This document shows positions 12,001 to 27,000 of a stretch of DNA of 64,000 nt, piece after piece. A model generated the notes under the pieces. The model did not search any database. It was not told where the DNA came from and was given only the letters and a program-made list of their open reading frames with translations. The stretch spans positions 182,232,535 through 182,296,534 of the forward strand of contig OZ020611.1 in assembly GCA_963971575.1 (NCBI GenBank), written 5' to 3'. Origin of the DNA: Liopterus haemorrhoidalis. Lineage: Eukaryota > Arthropoda > Insecta > Coleoptera > Dytiscidae. Every line of letters begins with the position of its first letter. The stretch's first letter is position 1. A program made the position numbers and the translations under genes.

Positions 12001-15000
12001 ACTGGTTATTAAATTTACGCTCTTAAAAATTAAATACAACATTTGTCAAAATATAACTAGAATTTTGACAAAATAATTTCAACATAATAAAAATGCAAAA
12101 AAAAAATAGAAAAAATAAAATTCGCTCCGTACTCGAACTCGAAACCCTTCGTTTTCCAGCTTACGACACCAGTGCTCTAACCCATTAAGCCATCGCACGC
12201 CTTGCATGTGAGTGTCTTACATTGGTATAACTTTTGTACTTTGTGAACCAAAAACCACAAAAAATGCGTTATTTTCCGAAAACATAATCTGATTAAAAAT
12301 TCCTGTTGTACTATTTCGGTTCACACCAATATACATTACTTAGAATTTTTTTAGATTTTTAGTTTATGTGCTTCAATCCGTATGGCGATTGCTTGTAAAA
12401 TCAATAAACGGTATTCCTCAAAAAGAACAAAAAGATTTCTTCAACAGTTCAGGAGTATCCTGTATGCAAAAAATGAGAATATTGTAAGTCTGATTTAAAA
12501 AGCTTAACCAAAACGATCAAAAGCTCGAATCAAACTATTTAAGTTACTAAAAAGATTGCAAAATCTAGTTCCGCCTAAAGGTTTGAAATAGCCTATACAA
12601 AAAAATTTTTAGCGGGTTTTAGCAAGATTTTTTTTCAAAAAAAATTTAAAAAAATCTGTTCCCAGGGATGGGCCACGTGGAGGCACCCGCAGGACACAAT
12701 ATTGCAAAATTAAGTGATTTAAATGTATTCCTAACCACTAGGTGGCTAATAATGGCAGATAGAGTTAACTGTTCGCTTCCAAATATATGTCTTTATATAA
12801 AGGCTGTTTAAATGAGCTCACGGGCTTGAGCTTCCCCCCCCCCCCCCACCGTAACCATCACTCAAAAAACACGTTTTATAGGGATGTTTACAAGAACATT
12901 TCTTTCATGTAACTAAATATGAGGCCCCAAAAAATATGGATCAAGAGCCCGCATAAAAAAAGTGCTCATGACCCCCCCCCCCCAAATTATTGTATTTGGT
13001 TCCAAGCATAAGAAAACAATTTGGTTCTGACCCCCATAAGAAACAAGAAAAAAATTGGTTCTGAGTCCCCTCATAAGAAAAAAGAAAAATATGGTTTTAA
13101 GACCTCCGATAAGTAAATATTGATTTTGAGCCCCTCAAAACCAAAAAAATTGATACCGAGCCCTCCCTAAGAAAAAAATTTGATTCTGAGCCCCCCATGA
13201 TGAAAAATGTTGGTTCCGAGCCACATAAAAGAAAACAATTTGGTACTGAGCCCCCCTATAAGAAAAAAAAAAAGGTTCTGACCCTCCCATCTGGGTCCAC
13301 ACCTAATATAATCGATTTAATTGGAATCGTACAATTAATACATCTGAGCGCTAAATTAAAAGTTTTGTTATTAAGTTTGCAATATTATGCCCCCCAACCC
13401 CACCTGAAAAAAAGCAAAACAAAACAAGCAAAAAATAAATAAAACATAATACCAACAATAAAAAAAATGCAATAAAACAGAAAAAAATAGCAATAAAACA
13501 CAAAAACTGACAATAAAACACAAAAAATGACAATAAAACACAAAAAATGGCAATAAATCACAAAATATTGCAATAACACACGATAATTGCAATAAAACAC
13601 AAAAAAGACAGCAATAGCAGTAATCAGCAACATCTGCAATACATACAAAATAAGCAATACAAGTAAAGGAATACATATAAATGGGGGCAATATATATAAA
13701 TGGGGGCCATAGACACAAAAATGGGGGCAATACACACAAAAATTGAGGCACAACATACAAAAATTGGGGCAAAACATACAAAAATTGGGGCAAAACATAC
13801 AAAAATTGGGGCAAAACATGCAAAAATTGGGGCAAAACATACAAAAATGGGGGCAAAGCATGTAAAAATAGGGGAAATACATACATAAATGGAGGCAATA
13901 CATACAAAAATGGGGGCAACATATACAAAAATGGGGGGAATACATACAAAAATGGATGCAATATATACAAAAAATGGGGTCAATACATACAAAATAAGCA
14001 TATTAAAGATGGAAACGAACACAGCAATAGCAACAACCAGCAACATCTGCAATAAATACAAAATAAGCAATACATATAAATGGGGCAATACATACAAATG
14101 GGGCAATACATATAAATGGGGCAATACATATAAATGGGGCAATACATATAAATGGGGCAATACATATAAATGGGGCAATACATATAAATGGGGCAATACA
14201 TATAAATGGGGCAAGATATATAAATGGGGCAATACATATAAATGGGGCAATACATATAAATGGGGAGCAATACATACAAAAATGGGGGCAATAAATACAA
14301 AAATGGGGGCAATACACACAAAAATCGAGGCACAACATATATCAATTGGAGCAAAACATACAAAAAATGGGGGCAAAACATAAAAAAGGGGGGCAAAGCA
14401 TACAAAATAGGGGAAATGCATACAAAAATAGAGGTAATACATACTAAAATGGGGGCAATACATACAAATACAGTGGCAATATATATAAATATGAGGCTCA
14501 AATACACCCAAAAAAAAAAAAAAAAATGGGGGCAATACATACAAAATAAGAATATTAAAGATGAAAACGAACACAGCAATAGCAGCAATCAGCAATATCT
14601 GCAATACATACAAAATAAGCAATACAAGTAAAGTAATGTATAGCTTCATTTTATGGGGCTATACATATAAATGGGGGCATTACACACAAAATGGGGGCAA
14701 TACATACAAAATAGGGATAATACATACAAAATGGGGGCAATACATACAAAATGGGGGCAATACATACAAAATAGGGACAATATATACAAAATGGGTGCAA
14801 TATATACAAAATAGGGGCAATACATACAAAATGGGGGCAATACATATACAATGGGGACAACACACACAAAAATGGGGCAACACACACAAAAATGGAGACA
14901 ACACACACAAAAATGGAGACAGCACACACAATAATGGGGGCAATATTCACCAAAATGGGGGCAATATACACGAATATGGGGGTAATATACACAAATATGG

Positions 15001-18000
15001 GGGCAATATACACAAAATAGGGGAAATATACACAAAATAGGGGAAATATACACAAAAAAAAAATAGGGGTAATACATACAAAATAAGCATATTAAACATG
15101 AAAACGAATACCTGAAAACCTGAATACCGGTATGTGATCTGAAACAGAAAACATGAAAGAAAACTAAAGGAAAATGTAAAAACATTTTTATAAAACAAAA
15201 CCTAAAACCATAAGTATACAAACTCTGGCAGGTTTCTAGTTAACCGGCAAAGGGGAGAGATCAGTTTTATTCCCAAAGCATTAAGAGACGATCTTAACGC
15301 CTGAGGGACAGCTCTATTTTTCTAAATTGTTGAGTTGTTAAGAAAACACTCTCTTACAACTCGTTAGGGGGACTAAAATCACTTAAGACTATTAATTTAC
15401 CACCTTTTTACCCTTGAAATAATCAAATTCTGGACCTTCTCTGAGAGTAATAACCAAACTTTGGACCTTCTCTGGGGGGAATAACCAAACTCTGGACCTT
15501 CTCTGGGGGGAATAACCAAACACTGGACCTTCACTGGGGGGAATAACCAAGTTCTGGACCTTCTCTGGGGGAGATTTACCAATTTCTGAAACTTACTTAA
15601 AATTTTCTGTATTTAAAACAAAATTATATGCTATTAAATTATCAGAAATTATCAGAAACTTCTTTTCAACAAACTCTGCTTTCATCTTAAGGCCTGTTGA
15701 GGCATTTCAAACAAATTCAAAGTCAAATAAGTAGATTTTTATAAATTTTTGTGTAAAAATTTTGAAAACTTATTTCAAATTTTCTGTATTTAAAACAAAA
15801 TTATATGCTAATTTATTTTGAAATTATCAGAAACTTCTTTCCCGTAAACTCTTTAAAAACAAAAATTAAACGATTTAAAAACCTGCTTTCTAATTTTCTT
15901 CTCCTGAAATCAACTTCTGAAGTATCCTAAACAAAAAACAGAATTAGCACAAAATAAATCATAAAAACTAAACTTAAAACTAATTTTCATATAACTTATA
16001 AACTAAAATTTCAAGCACCTGTTGAACAGGATTTAATTTTTACCAACACAAAACAATTCCTTTACTAGAAGTTGCAACATCCAATAAAGAAAACTGGTCC
16101 TCAACATGCTGGATTTAAAGCACCTACATACAAGTCCCATTATCAGGCCAAAAGCAGCCCAATAATATGAACAAATCTTGTAGGATTTATAAGGTTAGTA
16201 ACACTATATCTGGTTATGAGTAAAAAATTCGTTCACCCGAAAAAAAAACCCACTTCCAGAGAGCATTACCGGGAATTACCACCCACATAAAATTCGACCA
16301 ATATGTAAAATAACATGTGGTTGTAATACCCAAGAAATTTTGTTTTAATTTAAAAAAGTCTTCATTTGCTGGAACTGCTTCTGTTCAATCTCAAGAAGAC
16401 GCAACCATACCTAATTGCCTCTCCTGCGAGTGTTAGTAGGTCGAGCTGAAAGAGGAAGTGATCTTTCATAATGGAGAACGTAATTCTTTCCGGGGAAGGC
16501 GCAATGAATAAGCGTGTTACCCCCCACCCACCAAAAACCCAAACGTGGAAAGATATAACGTTCAACCGTATTATGTTCACACAACAGAGCTGATTCCTCC
16601 ACGTCTATAGAAGAGTCCGTGGAGGGCTCCATTGTAAGCCATCGCCGCCCGATCCGATGCACATGGAAAGGGCTTGGGCTCCACCGGAGGAATCGCGAGG
16701 GCAACGAACAACCTAGAGGAAAGAGGATGCTTGCCCAGAACAAAAACTTGTGCCCGCATTAAAGGGAAACCGAGTTTGCACAAGTAACAAGGTAACCTGA
16801 AATGTTTTCTTTTGACCTCAGGAATTTCAAACTAATATTAAAACAACAAAAAAAGGCGTAAGTGTTTAAAACAACTCACTAATGGCGGGTTGCTAACGTT
16901 AGAGTTATCTCTAACTCGAGTTAAAATCATTTGTTTTTGTATGTTGTAACATATAAAAACAAATGATTTTAACTCGAGTTAGAGATAACTCTTACTTTAG
17001 CAACCCGCCATAAAAGAAAAATTCGTTATATAAGTTTATTATAACTTCAAGAGTTAAATTTTTTGAAGGCTCGTTCCTTCACTCGGTCGGTCAGTTTATC
17101 TGTCGAAAGATTCTTTACCAACCGGCTTCCAAAAGTTTTGACTGTTACTGAATTTATTATTTTACGAGCGCTACCCATCCGTTGGGTAGTAGGCCCCGTG
17201 ATCAGGCGGTGTCAAACGTCCCTTACCCTTGGCTATGCCTTGGGGGGAAACATCAGATCGTCCCAACCAGTAAAAAGACTCTACCAAATAAACCAAACTC
17301 ATTCGTAACATCTTTGGTCACCTTCAGTCAACTAGTATCTCTCGTCTCCCTCGGCTAGGCCGTTAAGGTAGGGAAAACTCGGAAGAGACTTTGCTAACCG
17401 GCACCTATAATCCCTGAGCCAGAAATAAACCATGTGTAAATTATTAAAAGCGCAGTGTTTTTAGTGTTGTACGAAATTTGGTGAGATTTACCTACCAACT
17501 GAATAACCAAAAAGTTACCAGTTGTTAGAACTCACCAGTCCTCTAAATTATCTGTTAGAATCAACTAGAATCTTTCTAGATACAAGTCCAAATCTAAATT
17601 AACCCTAGTTAATAACAACAGATGCATCAGAGGGGGTGTAGTACCTATAGTTTATTTTTTGCAAAACCCAACAGAAACATACGCAGATGATCCGTGGGTG
17701 CCACAAGAAATAAACACACTTTCACACAAAGGTACAATGTGTGGAAGGATTTTTAATTGGTCTACAAGCAAACCTTGTAGCATACAAAACAGACACACGA
17801 AGGTTAGTTTGATTTATCCATCTCTAACATACCTTTACTTCGGCCGATGTACAATTTGATAAACTTTTTTAGGGTGTCAAAGAAACAAATTCACCCTAAA
17901 AATGACTACAGACTGTACAGACAGAATCAACTTGGATATAAGAGGCTTTTGAAGTATTACTTTCCCCCCGTTGCAAACGTATTTCAACATTTAAAATTTA

Positions 18001-21000
18001 TTTATATAACTGAATCCTACCTAAACTAAAATTTCTTTATATTTCTTTCAATATATGTTAAATTTTCTTTATTAAACATGCATTACTTTACTTTTTTCAA
18101 TCAAAAATTCAATAAACCATGCATTTTATCAATAAAAATCATTTCTTTCTTTCTTAATTACTGCTGTTTTGCAAATTTGTTGGTCCTAAGCGACCAGTGT
18201 GTGGTACACGGGAGCAGTTTTAAGGGGCAGACATTAGCTGGCCCCCCCAAAACAATAAATAAACCCCCAAAGTACGCGTGTGCTTGTACTTAAAGTACTG
18301 TATGTGTTTGTGTTACCAGGGACGTGTCCTAGATGGCAGCACTAGCTAACCAAACAGGGCACAAAATGGCTGTCCTCATGGTAATCGTGTGTGATTTTAT
18401 TTTTTAATATTTTCATGCACATGCATTGTTTTTATATGTATGTGTATTTGTCTGTGTGGACGAGTGTTTGTTACTCGGAGTATGCCCTAAAGGGTAGCAC
18501 TAGCTCCCCCCCAAGACAATTAAAGACCACTCCGAAGTAAGCGTGTGGGATTTTTTTTTTTTTTGCTTTAGTTGGGGTGTGTTTTAAGCGGTAGCTTTAG
18601 CTTCCCACCCAAGACACAATAACAGGCTACCCCAAGGAAAAGCGGAATTCAAATTTAAAAATTCAATAGAATTAAAAAAATTTAATTATTTAAATTAATT
18701 TATTTAATTATTTAATTTAAATTTAAATTATTCAAATTCAAAGAAGTGATATATAAAAATGAATTATCTAAAAATTAGGTCTAAAAAATGACTAAAAAAT
18801 TAACTCTAAAAGTTAAGTACACAAATTTCCTAACACCTAAAAAATTTGTGTGTATGTGTGTAAACATATATAAAAAATGTACAAAAAAAAAAATATTTCT
18901 CTTAAAAAATTCTAAAATATTGACTCAAAAGTTTAACTCTATAAACTAACAAAATTTACTCTAAAAAATTGACTCTGAAAAATAGACTGTAAAAAATTGA
19001 CTTTAAATAAATTGACTAAAAAAAATTGTCTAAAAAAATTGACTCTATAAAATTGGCTATAAAAAATTGACTTGTGATGACCTGAAAATAAAAACTGCTC
19101 AAATTTGAGCCGACAATATTAAAAAATATTGTCGTTTATCTGTTTCTTTCTTAATTTTAACATGCAAAATTACTGTGTGCCTTTATAGTGTGTCATAAAA
19201 ATGCCTCAAATATATCCAGTCAGCCTTAGTAAATTAACGTCCATTTCAAATAAGAATGCAGTAGTCAACGCTTTTGGCAAAACGAAAACGATTTACAGCA
19301 AAATATGTATAAAGTAAATTCTTTGAAGATTTAAATAAATAAGACAATAACAATTAGGTTATTGCTACAAATTCAATATAGAGGACATATTTGGTTTGAA
19401 ATATTGATTTTTAAAAATTATACAAAAGATTTAAAATGGTTTAAAAACCAAAAGACCAACATTATTTCTTTAGAGTTAATGTCTGTAATAAATAATATAA
19501 AAATTATTTTGACAAGTATTGCTCATTGTAAACTTGTCTGCGCGCTAAGCCAATTAAAATCAGGATAAAATAGCTCATGTGTCCTTAGACAATGCATTCT
19601 TAATTGAAATAAACTACAGAAACATTTCTACTTAACGGTTTTACACGGCTGTTTACAATCTCCGATGTGCTTTTGGATCCTGTCCCGTTTCCTCCAGGTC
19701 CTGATTGGATCCTTATCCTGCTTGGTACCTGTCCTGATTGGTTCCTTATCCTGCTTGGCTCCTGTCCTAATCGGTTCCTTATTCCAGTTGGTCCTTATCC
19801 AAGTCCTTTGAAATCTACAAATAATTAAAATTCATTAAAAATAAATAAAAATAATAGGCAATAAACCTTAAGGCTCAGTCTTTCCACCTTCAGGTAAACC
19901 TCTAGGTAACTACCTGACAGGCAAGGTTATGTGATTCTTTCTGTGCTCAATAAATGTCATCCCGTCTTTCAATACAATGAGACTGCAATGAGACTGACGT
20001 ATTGAATTCATTGATTGGTATTGACATTCAGAGCCGCAGTAAGGAAAACTTGCGCTAGGGGCAAAACTGTATTTTGGCGCCCTTGGCAAATAAATGTAAG
20101 TGATAAGCAAAAACAAGATTCTTACCGCCCAAAATCTAGATGATGAGCAAAAAACAGGTCCTTACCTCCAAAAATCCAAGTGAAGAGCAAAAAAAACGGT
20201 CCTCACCTCCCAAATTCCAAGTGATGAGCAAAAAAAAGGCCCTCACCTCCCAAAATCCAAGTGAAGAGCAAAAAAAAGGTCCTCACTTTCGCAATGTGGC
20301 GCCCCTTAGTCAAGCTCATCGGCGCCCTTTTCCTTAGTGCGCTAGGTGCCGTCGCCCCCTCCGCCCCCCCATAGTGCGGCTCTGTTGACATTTATTCAGC
20401 AGATGAAGTATAACATAACCTTATCTGTCAGCTAGTTGCCTAGAGGTTAACCTGAAGGGGGAAAGACCGGGCCTAAATAAGTTTTTATTTTGAAAGTATC
20501 TTACCCAAGTCCATTCAGGTCCATCGTAGGTCTCCACAACTCCCAATTAATGTCGTGTAGCATTTTTGAGTACTAGCGCCTTCAAGAGATATCTAAGAAA
20601 TAAAGATTAGTTACAAAATTTTGTCAGCTTGAGTTTTGTCAGCTTTTATTGTCGTTAAAAAATTAGTATAAAATATTTATTATAAAAATTTATCTTTATA
20701 GATAAAAATGCAGGCTAAAAAATTTGAGTTCAAAAAACCGACAATTTCAATTTAAAAAAAAAATTTTAAAATTACTACAAAACAATTTGTTTAAAAAATT
20801 TGCTAAAAATCTGAGTGTCAAAATTTATTAAAATCGATAATAAAAAAATGATCTAAAAAAATTACTAAAATTTTAATTGTAAAAATTTTAACCTTATTAA
20901 AATTTGAGTTTAGAATGCAGATTAAAAATTTGAGTTACAAAAACTGACATTAAAAATTGTAATTTAAAAAAAAAAATCTAGAAATTTCAAAAATTGCTAC

Positions 21001-24000
21001 ATTCGAGTCTAAAAAAAATTATTAAAAATTTGAGTTTAAAAACCGAAAATAAAAAATTTACTAAAATTTTTAGTATAAATTTTTGGGTTTAAAATTTTGA
21101 ATTTAATATGCAGACTAAAAATTTTAGTTCAAAAAACTGACATTAAAAATTTTAGTTTAAAAAAAAGGCCTTAATAATTTCTAAAATTACTACAAGAGTT
21201 TAAAAAAATTTACTAAAAATTGAGTGTCAAAATTCGAGTTCAAAAATCGAAAATAAAAAAATGATCTTAAAAAATTCACTCAAATTTTGATTCTAAAAAT
21301 TTTGAGTACAGAAATTTAATTCAAAATTTTTAGTTAAAAATACAGACGAATGAAAAATTTTAGTTCATAATACTGACATTAAAGATTTTAATTTAATAAA
21401 CATATCCTAGAAATTTCGAGTTCCAAAAATTACTACAAATCATTTCAGTTTAAAAAATTAACTAAAATTTTGATTTTAAATATTGAATTTTTTTAAAAAT
21501 GTTGTGTTAAAAATGCAGATTATAAAATGTTTTGCCTAAAAACTAACAATAAAAACTTAAATTTAAAAAACTAACCCTAAAATTTCGAGTTTCAAAAATT
21601 ATTACAAAATATATTAATTTAAGAAATTTATTAGAATTTTGACCAACAAAATTTTAATTTAAAAATCCACTATAAAAAACGATCTTAAAAAAACTCACTA
21701 AAAAGTTGATTTTTCTGTAAAAATTTAAGTTAAAAAACTGATTATAAATAATTGATTTGAAAAACTATTATAAAAATTTGAGTACAAAAAATACAGTTTA
21801 AAAATTAAAAAAAAAATTGACTAAAATTTTATTTAACAAAATACGGGCTATTTCAAACGTTTAGGCGGAACTAAATGGGAATTTCGTTCTTTTAGGTTGT
21901 CACGAGAAGGGACCTTGCTTGGGTTATTTCATGTTTCACGTTGGTATGTGAAAATTTAAAATTCTAACAGTGAAACCAGTGAAACGAATGGCATGTCAAA
22001 AATTTTGATACATTTATACATATTTTGAAGACAAAAAAAAAAAAAAAATGGGAAATATTTATTAAGAATGACGAAAAATTAAAATGCAATGAAAAGGACA
22101 TTTTATAATGGCAATCAATTTAATTTAAAATTTGAGTATGCTTTACAAAGCTTAAACAAAATGACCAAAAGTCCGAATTAATAGATAAAATTTACTCGAT
22201 TTCAAAATCTAGTCCCGCCTATAGGTTTGGAATAGCCTAGACTGTTTTAAATTAAAAAACTGATTTTAAGAAACTATTATAAAAATTTTGTTTAAAAAAT
22301 TTACTTTAAAAATTGAAGTTGAAATTTTGAGTTAAAAAAGTGCTGACGGCCAAATCTATTAATAAATGGAAAAAAAACTCACCATAAGCAAAGTATCTCC
22401 TAGCAACCCTCCACCAACCCACTTCTAGGAAGTCCAATCTAAATTTTTCAAATTGAACACCAAGTCCGACTTTTTTAGGTTTTGACGGCAATCATGAGGT
22501 CCAATGCGGACATGCTACACAACAAGGGCTGGTCCACTATCAACGGAACAGCTTAAATCTAAAAAAATAAATAAATCAAAATCCAATCCATATATTTTTA
22601 AAATTAAAAAAAAAAAAAAAAATTAATACTATTCAAGTCCGACTCACATGTATGTATCTTAATCTAAATCGAACGTTCATTTGCCGACATTACTCCTATA
22701 CCTAACACCGCTATCAACAATAAAAATTTTAATAAATTTAAAGCCCTTACCAAATTATTACTAGCCCGACAGTTACAAAATTTTCTGGCTTCCGAGCGAT
22801 CACCAGCGAACAAATTTCATGCTACCGGCAAAAAAAAATTATTCAAAAAAATACAAATAAAATATTATATAACTAAATCAATTCCGTATTAAATTTATTA
22901 GTTAAATAAATTTAATTAAAAATCACTATTTAGTACAATCTTGTTAAAAATTGTCAAGTCTTATCAAAATAACAAATATACAACTCATTAAAAACTAATT
23001 AATACCCGAAAATATTTTAATCCCTTATAAATTTATTCAAGGTGAATATTATATAACTAAAATTGCGTATTAAAAATACAAAAAATACGTAAAAATTATT
23101 GAAAAAATGCATAAAAATACTTATTTTTCTTAAAATATAAATAATTCCTACCTTTCCCAAATTTTTTGGTAGCAACCACAGGATGCAGGATAACTGTAAA
23201 TGTTTTTTTAGGAATTCCAGACATTCTTTTGGCTTTTTCCAAACATCCAGGCACTAAATTTTATTTTGTTTCAAATAAAAACTTTATAAATCAATTATTA
23301 AAAATATTAAAACGTTCTGGAACGTATCTTGTTTATCACAAATTTTTAAAAAATATAATTTGTTATATTATTCTTTTAAACTTTTAAAAAATTATTTAAT
23401 TTTGTTTTAAAACTATTAATTTCGTTTTTTAAACAATTTAATCAACTTAAAAATATTTTTTAAATACTTTTTTAAAGTTAGAATCTTTTAGCAAACGTAA
23501 ATCGGACATTACGTTAAAGAGAGGCGACTAGTACTGGCTTGAATACGGACTAAGCTATCGGGCTATCAGCGCTATCGGACTGGTGCAGTAATCTTGCCCA
23601 AATTGAATGGCTTAAGATCGCGTTTTATATTTGTGAAATGTGATTTTTTAAAAAAACTGAATAAATAAAAAAAAAGTTAATTTATTAATCAGAAATAGTG
23701 AAGATTATAATACACAGCAAAATATTTATAAGTGTAAAAGTTTATTCTCAGATTGTTTAAAATTTTAGTGTTAAAATTTTCATTTAAGAAAAGTAACAAG
23801 TTTACTATTTTTAACCAAATCACCGTGTAAATCTTCATTTATTTATTTTAGTGTTATTTTTATGTAATATTACTTTTTCAGTATTAAAATTAACACTACT
23901 TTAACACTATTTATTTTCTAACACTGTAATTTAACCAGTATGTAAGTGTAAACTAAATTTAACCAAAAAAGAAGTGTAAATAATTAATAGTACATTTCAT

Positions 24001-27000
24001 ATATAGTGTAGCACTATTGTATATTGTACTATATTGTAATGTCTGTACATGGAAAATACAAATATAATATAATACACGAAAAGCGATAGACTTCATGGTA
24101 CATTTTTAAAGTACATTTAAGTAAAAAGTACTAAAAGTACATTTTTAGGATTTTGTAGGTATGACAACGCAAAAACCCTTATAACGTCACTCATGTGTCT
24201 GTCTGTAGAATAAAAATTGTAGCCAAACGGCTTAACAGAGAAAGTTGAAATTTGGTATGCTTGTACAACTCTTTGATCCACATATATGAAAAATACTGTG
24301 AGTTCAAAAAAACACATCCCCAGGTAGATATAAACAAATATGTAATAAATGAAAAAATATATATATTCTTTTTTAATTGTGAGTGGGGTTTTAAATAAAA
24401 CCTCTTAATGTGGGGACAGACAAAAAAAAATTATTTATGGAAAAAAAAAATATGGGATTTTAGGCAAATACAGGGTGTTTGTTTGAAACGGGGCACCCCG
24501 AAAATCTCTTTTATTTGTAAAGATACAAAAAATCTTCAGAACAAAAGTTAAACTAGACAAAAAGGCCCATCTAAAGGTTACTATAAGAATTCTGAGGCAC
24601 TTCCGGTTTCACCGGAAATGATGTCAACTTTTGATCTAGCATAGGGAATCGATAATTTTATATTTTTTTCCTAAAATTACATTAAATTAGCTTTACAATG
24701 ACACCAAAAAGTCATATTTTTATGTTAACCATTTCAAAATGGCGACCATTTATTTACAAAATAATAATCAACATAAGTTTTACAAAGTTGAACGTAGCAA
24801 GCTTTGAAAACAATAAAAAAAGAAACAAAATATCTCTAAAATAAACTGTTAACTTTTGTTCTGAAGATTTTTTGTATCTTTACAAATAAAGGAGATTTTC
24901 GGGGTGCCCCGTTTCAAACAAACACCCTGTATATGTCAAAACTTTTGTCCCCTACCATATCTCTCAGAGGGATTGATCTAAAATCCTGAAAAAATTCTCC
25001 ATAATGAACATTGATGGGAACCGGAATAGTTCAACAGGAATTTTTGATCAAATTAGTTTTTCGAAAAATGCCGCTTTTTTGTGTCGTCGATAAAAAAAAA
25101 ATATTTTTTGTGTGGTATCAAAAGAAATCCCTTAAAACGTAGATTAAGAAACGAGAAGTAATTTTTTTTAATTCGTTTTTTTAAACACAATTATATCCAA
25201 AAATGTGCTAAAAAAGTTCTTGTCCCGCCCCCTTTTACCCAATCTTAATCTAAAAATCTGAAAAAAATATAGTTAATGTACATTGATCTGAGCTGGAAAC
25301 GTACAAGAGGAATTTTTGATCAGATTGCGATTTTGAAAAATATTGCAGTTTTAGTATTTTTGAGAAAATTCATTATTTTTTTATGGACCACAAAAAAATC
25401 GATATTTTTCGAAAAACTAACCTGATCAAAAATTCCTGTTAAATTATTCCGGTTCCCATCAATTTTTATCATGAAGATTTTTTTTCAGATTTTTAGATCA
25501 ACCCTTCTGAAAAATAGGGTGGGGGACAAAAATTCTGACATATTTTTGCCTAAAATCGTATTAAAAGAAACGAATTTAAAAAAACTACTTTTTATTTCTT
25601 AATCAACATCCTAAAGGATTCCACACACCAAAGCGGCCGCGGTGGCGGCCACGGTGGCGATAATGCAGCGGCCTAACGCAACCTATACAATACAATGAGA
25701 CCACGCACATACAAGCGTTCCGCTATCTGAGAACGCCACCGACTGCAGCGTTCACTCTAGCGATCACCAAACACTGGCGGCCAAACTCGACAAGTTGCGT
25801 TAGGCCGCGCGATTATCATTGTTTATATACCACAGAGTGAATATATTTAAGAAAATAATGTCGAAAATAGATAATTTAACAGAAAAAATCATAGATCAGT
25901 AAAGGATCATTTAATTTTGTATGACTTAGCACATCCTGATTACAAGAATATTAGGAAAATAAATAAAGAGTGGGACGAAATAGGAAAAGTTTTGGAAATT
26001 TATAGTAAAGTCTGTTCCAAACGATTAGGCGGAACTAGATTTTGCAATCTAGTTACTTTCATCGTTTAATTAATGCTTTTCAGCCGTTTTGTTTAAGCTT
26101 TGTAAATCATACTTGCAACAAACATTTTTTGGTTAAGGTTAATATCATTTTAAAATGTCATTTTCTTTATATTTTGATTTTTTGTGTCATTCTTAATACA
26201 AATATCCCATTCATTTATTTTTTGTCATTAAAATATGTAAGAAAATTAATTTAAGTTTGACATATGTCATTCGTTTCCATGGTTTCATTGTTGGAATTTT
26301 AAATTTTAACATTCCAAAGGGGAAAAATGAAATAACCCAAGCAAGGTCCAATATTATCATACAACTATATACCGTGATTCACTAACTGATCGCTACCGCT
26401 ACCGCCACTCCCACCGCGTTAGTGTGAGGTACAGTGACTGTATAAAGACAGTGTGGCCATACGATGGTCTCATTTTCTATTGGTCGAGCTGAAGTCCGCC
26501 ATATTTCTACCAACTTTGTTACAGATTATATATGGTTTACATGTGTTTAGCTTGTGTTTCAACAGATTTAAGTGATATTTTCAAATAATATACGTATATT
26601 TAGACGTTTAATAGTGAATATTGTTGTGTTTGTGATGAGTAATGAGTAATGTAGATAATGTAAACTGTGCACATATTTTAAATTTTCACAAATTAAAATT
26701 AAAAATAATGAAACGTTTTGTTATGTTTAGGTTTAAAATTGAAGGAAAAAAAAGGCTAAATGAACATAAAAAAACATTATGCCAGTAAATCAATGGATGG
26801 TTTCACAATTATAAGAAGTATTTACTTTCATTAATTTTAATGTTATTCCATACTGATTTCATTTTATTTTTCACCTGACCATAATTTTAGTTGAATAAAT
26901 GCATAATTGATAATATATACATCAGTTTTCTTTATTAATATATCATTTATACCATGAGTTCAAAAAGAAATTGCATAAGGGTTGGCTATGGAAAATAAAA

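Noticed and set aside
13680..15060. CRISPR-like regular spacing of short repeats
   Set aside because: The units are directly tandem with no unique spacers, in a eukaryotic intron with no cas genes.
13371..15221. Long open frames on both strands (up to 341 codons) across 13.4-15.2 kb
   Set aside because: They arise from a tandem repeat whose unit lacks stops in several frames; overlapping frames are equally long and the 'proteins' are simple periodic peptides.
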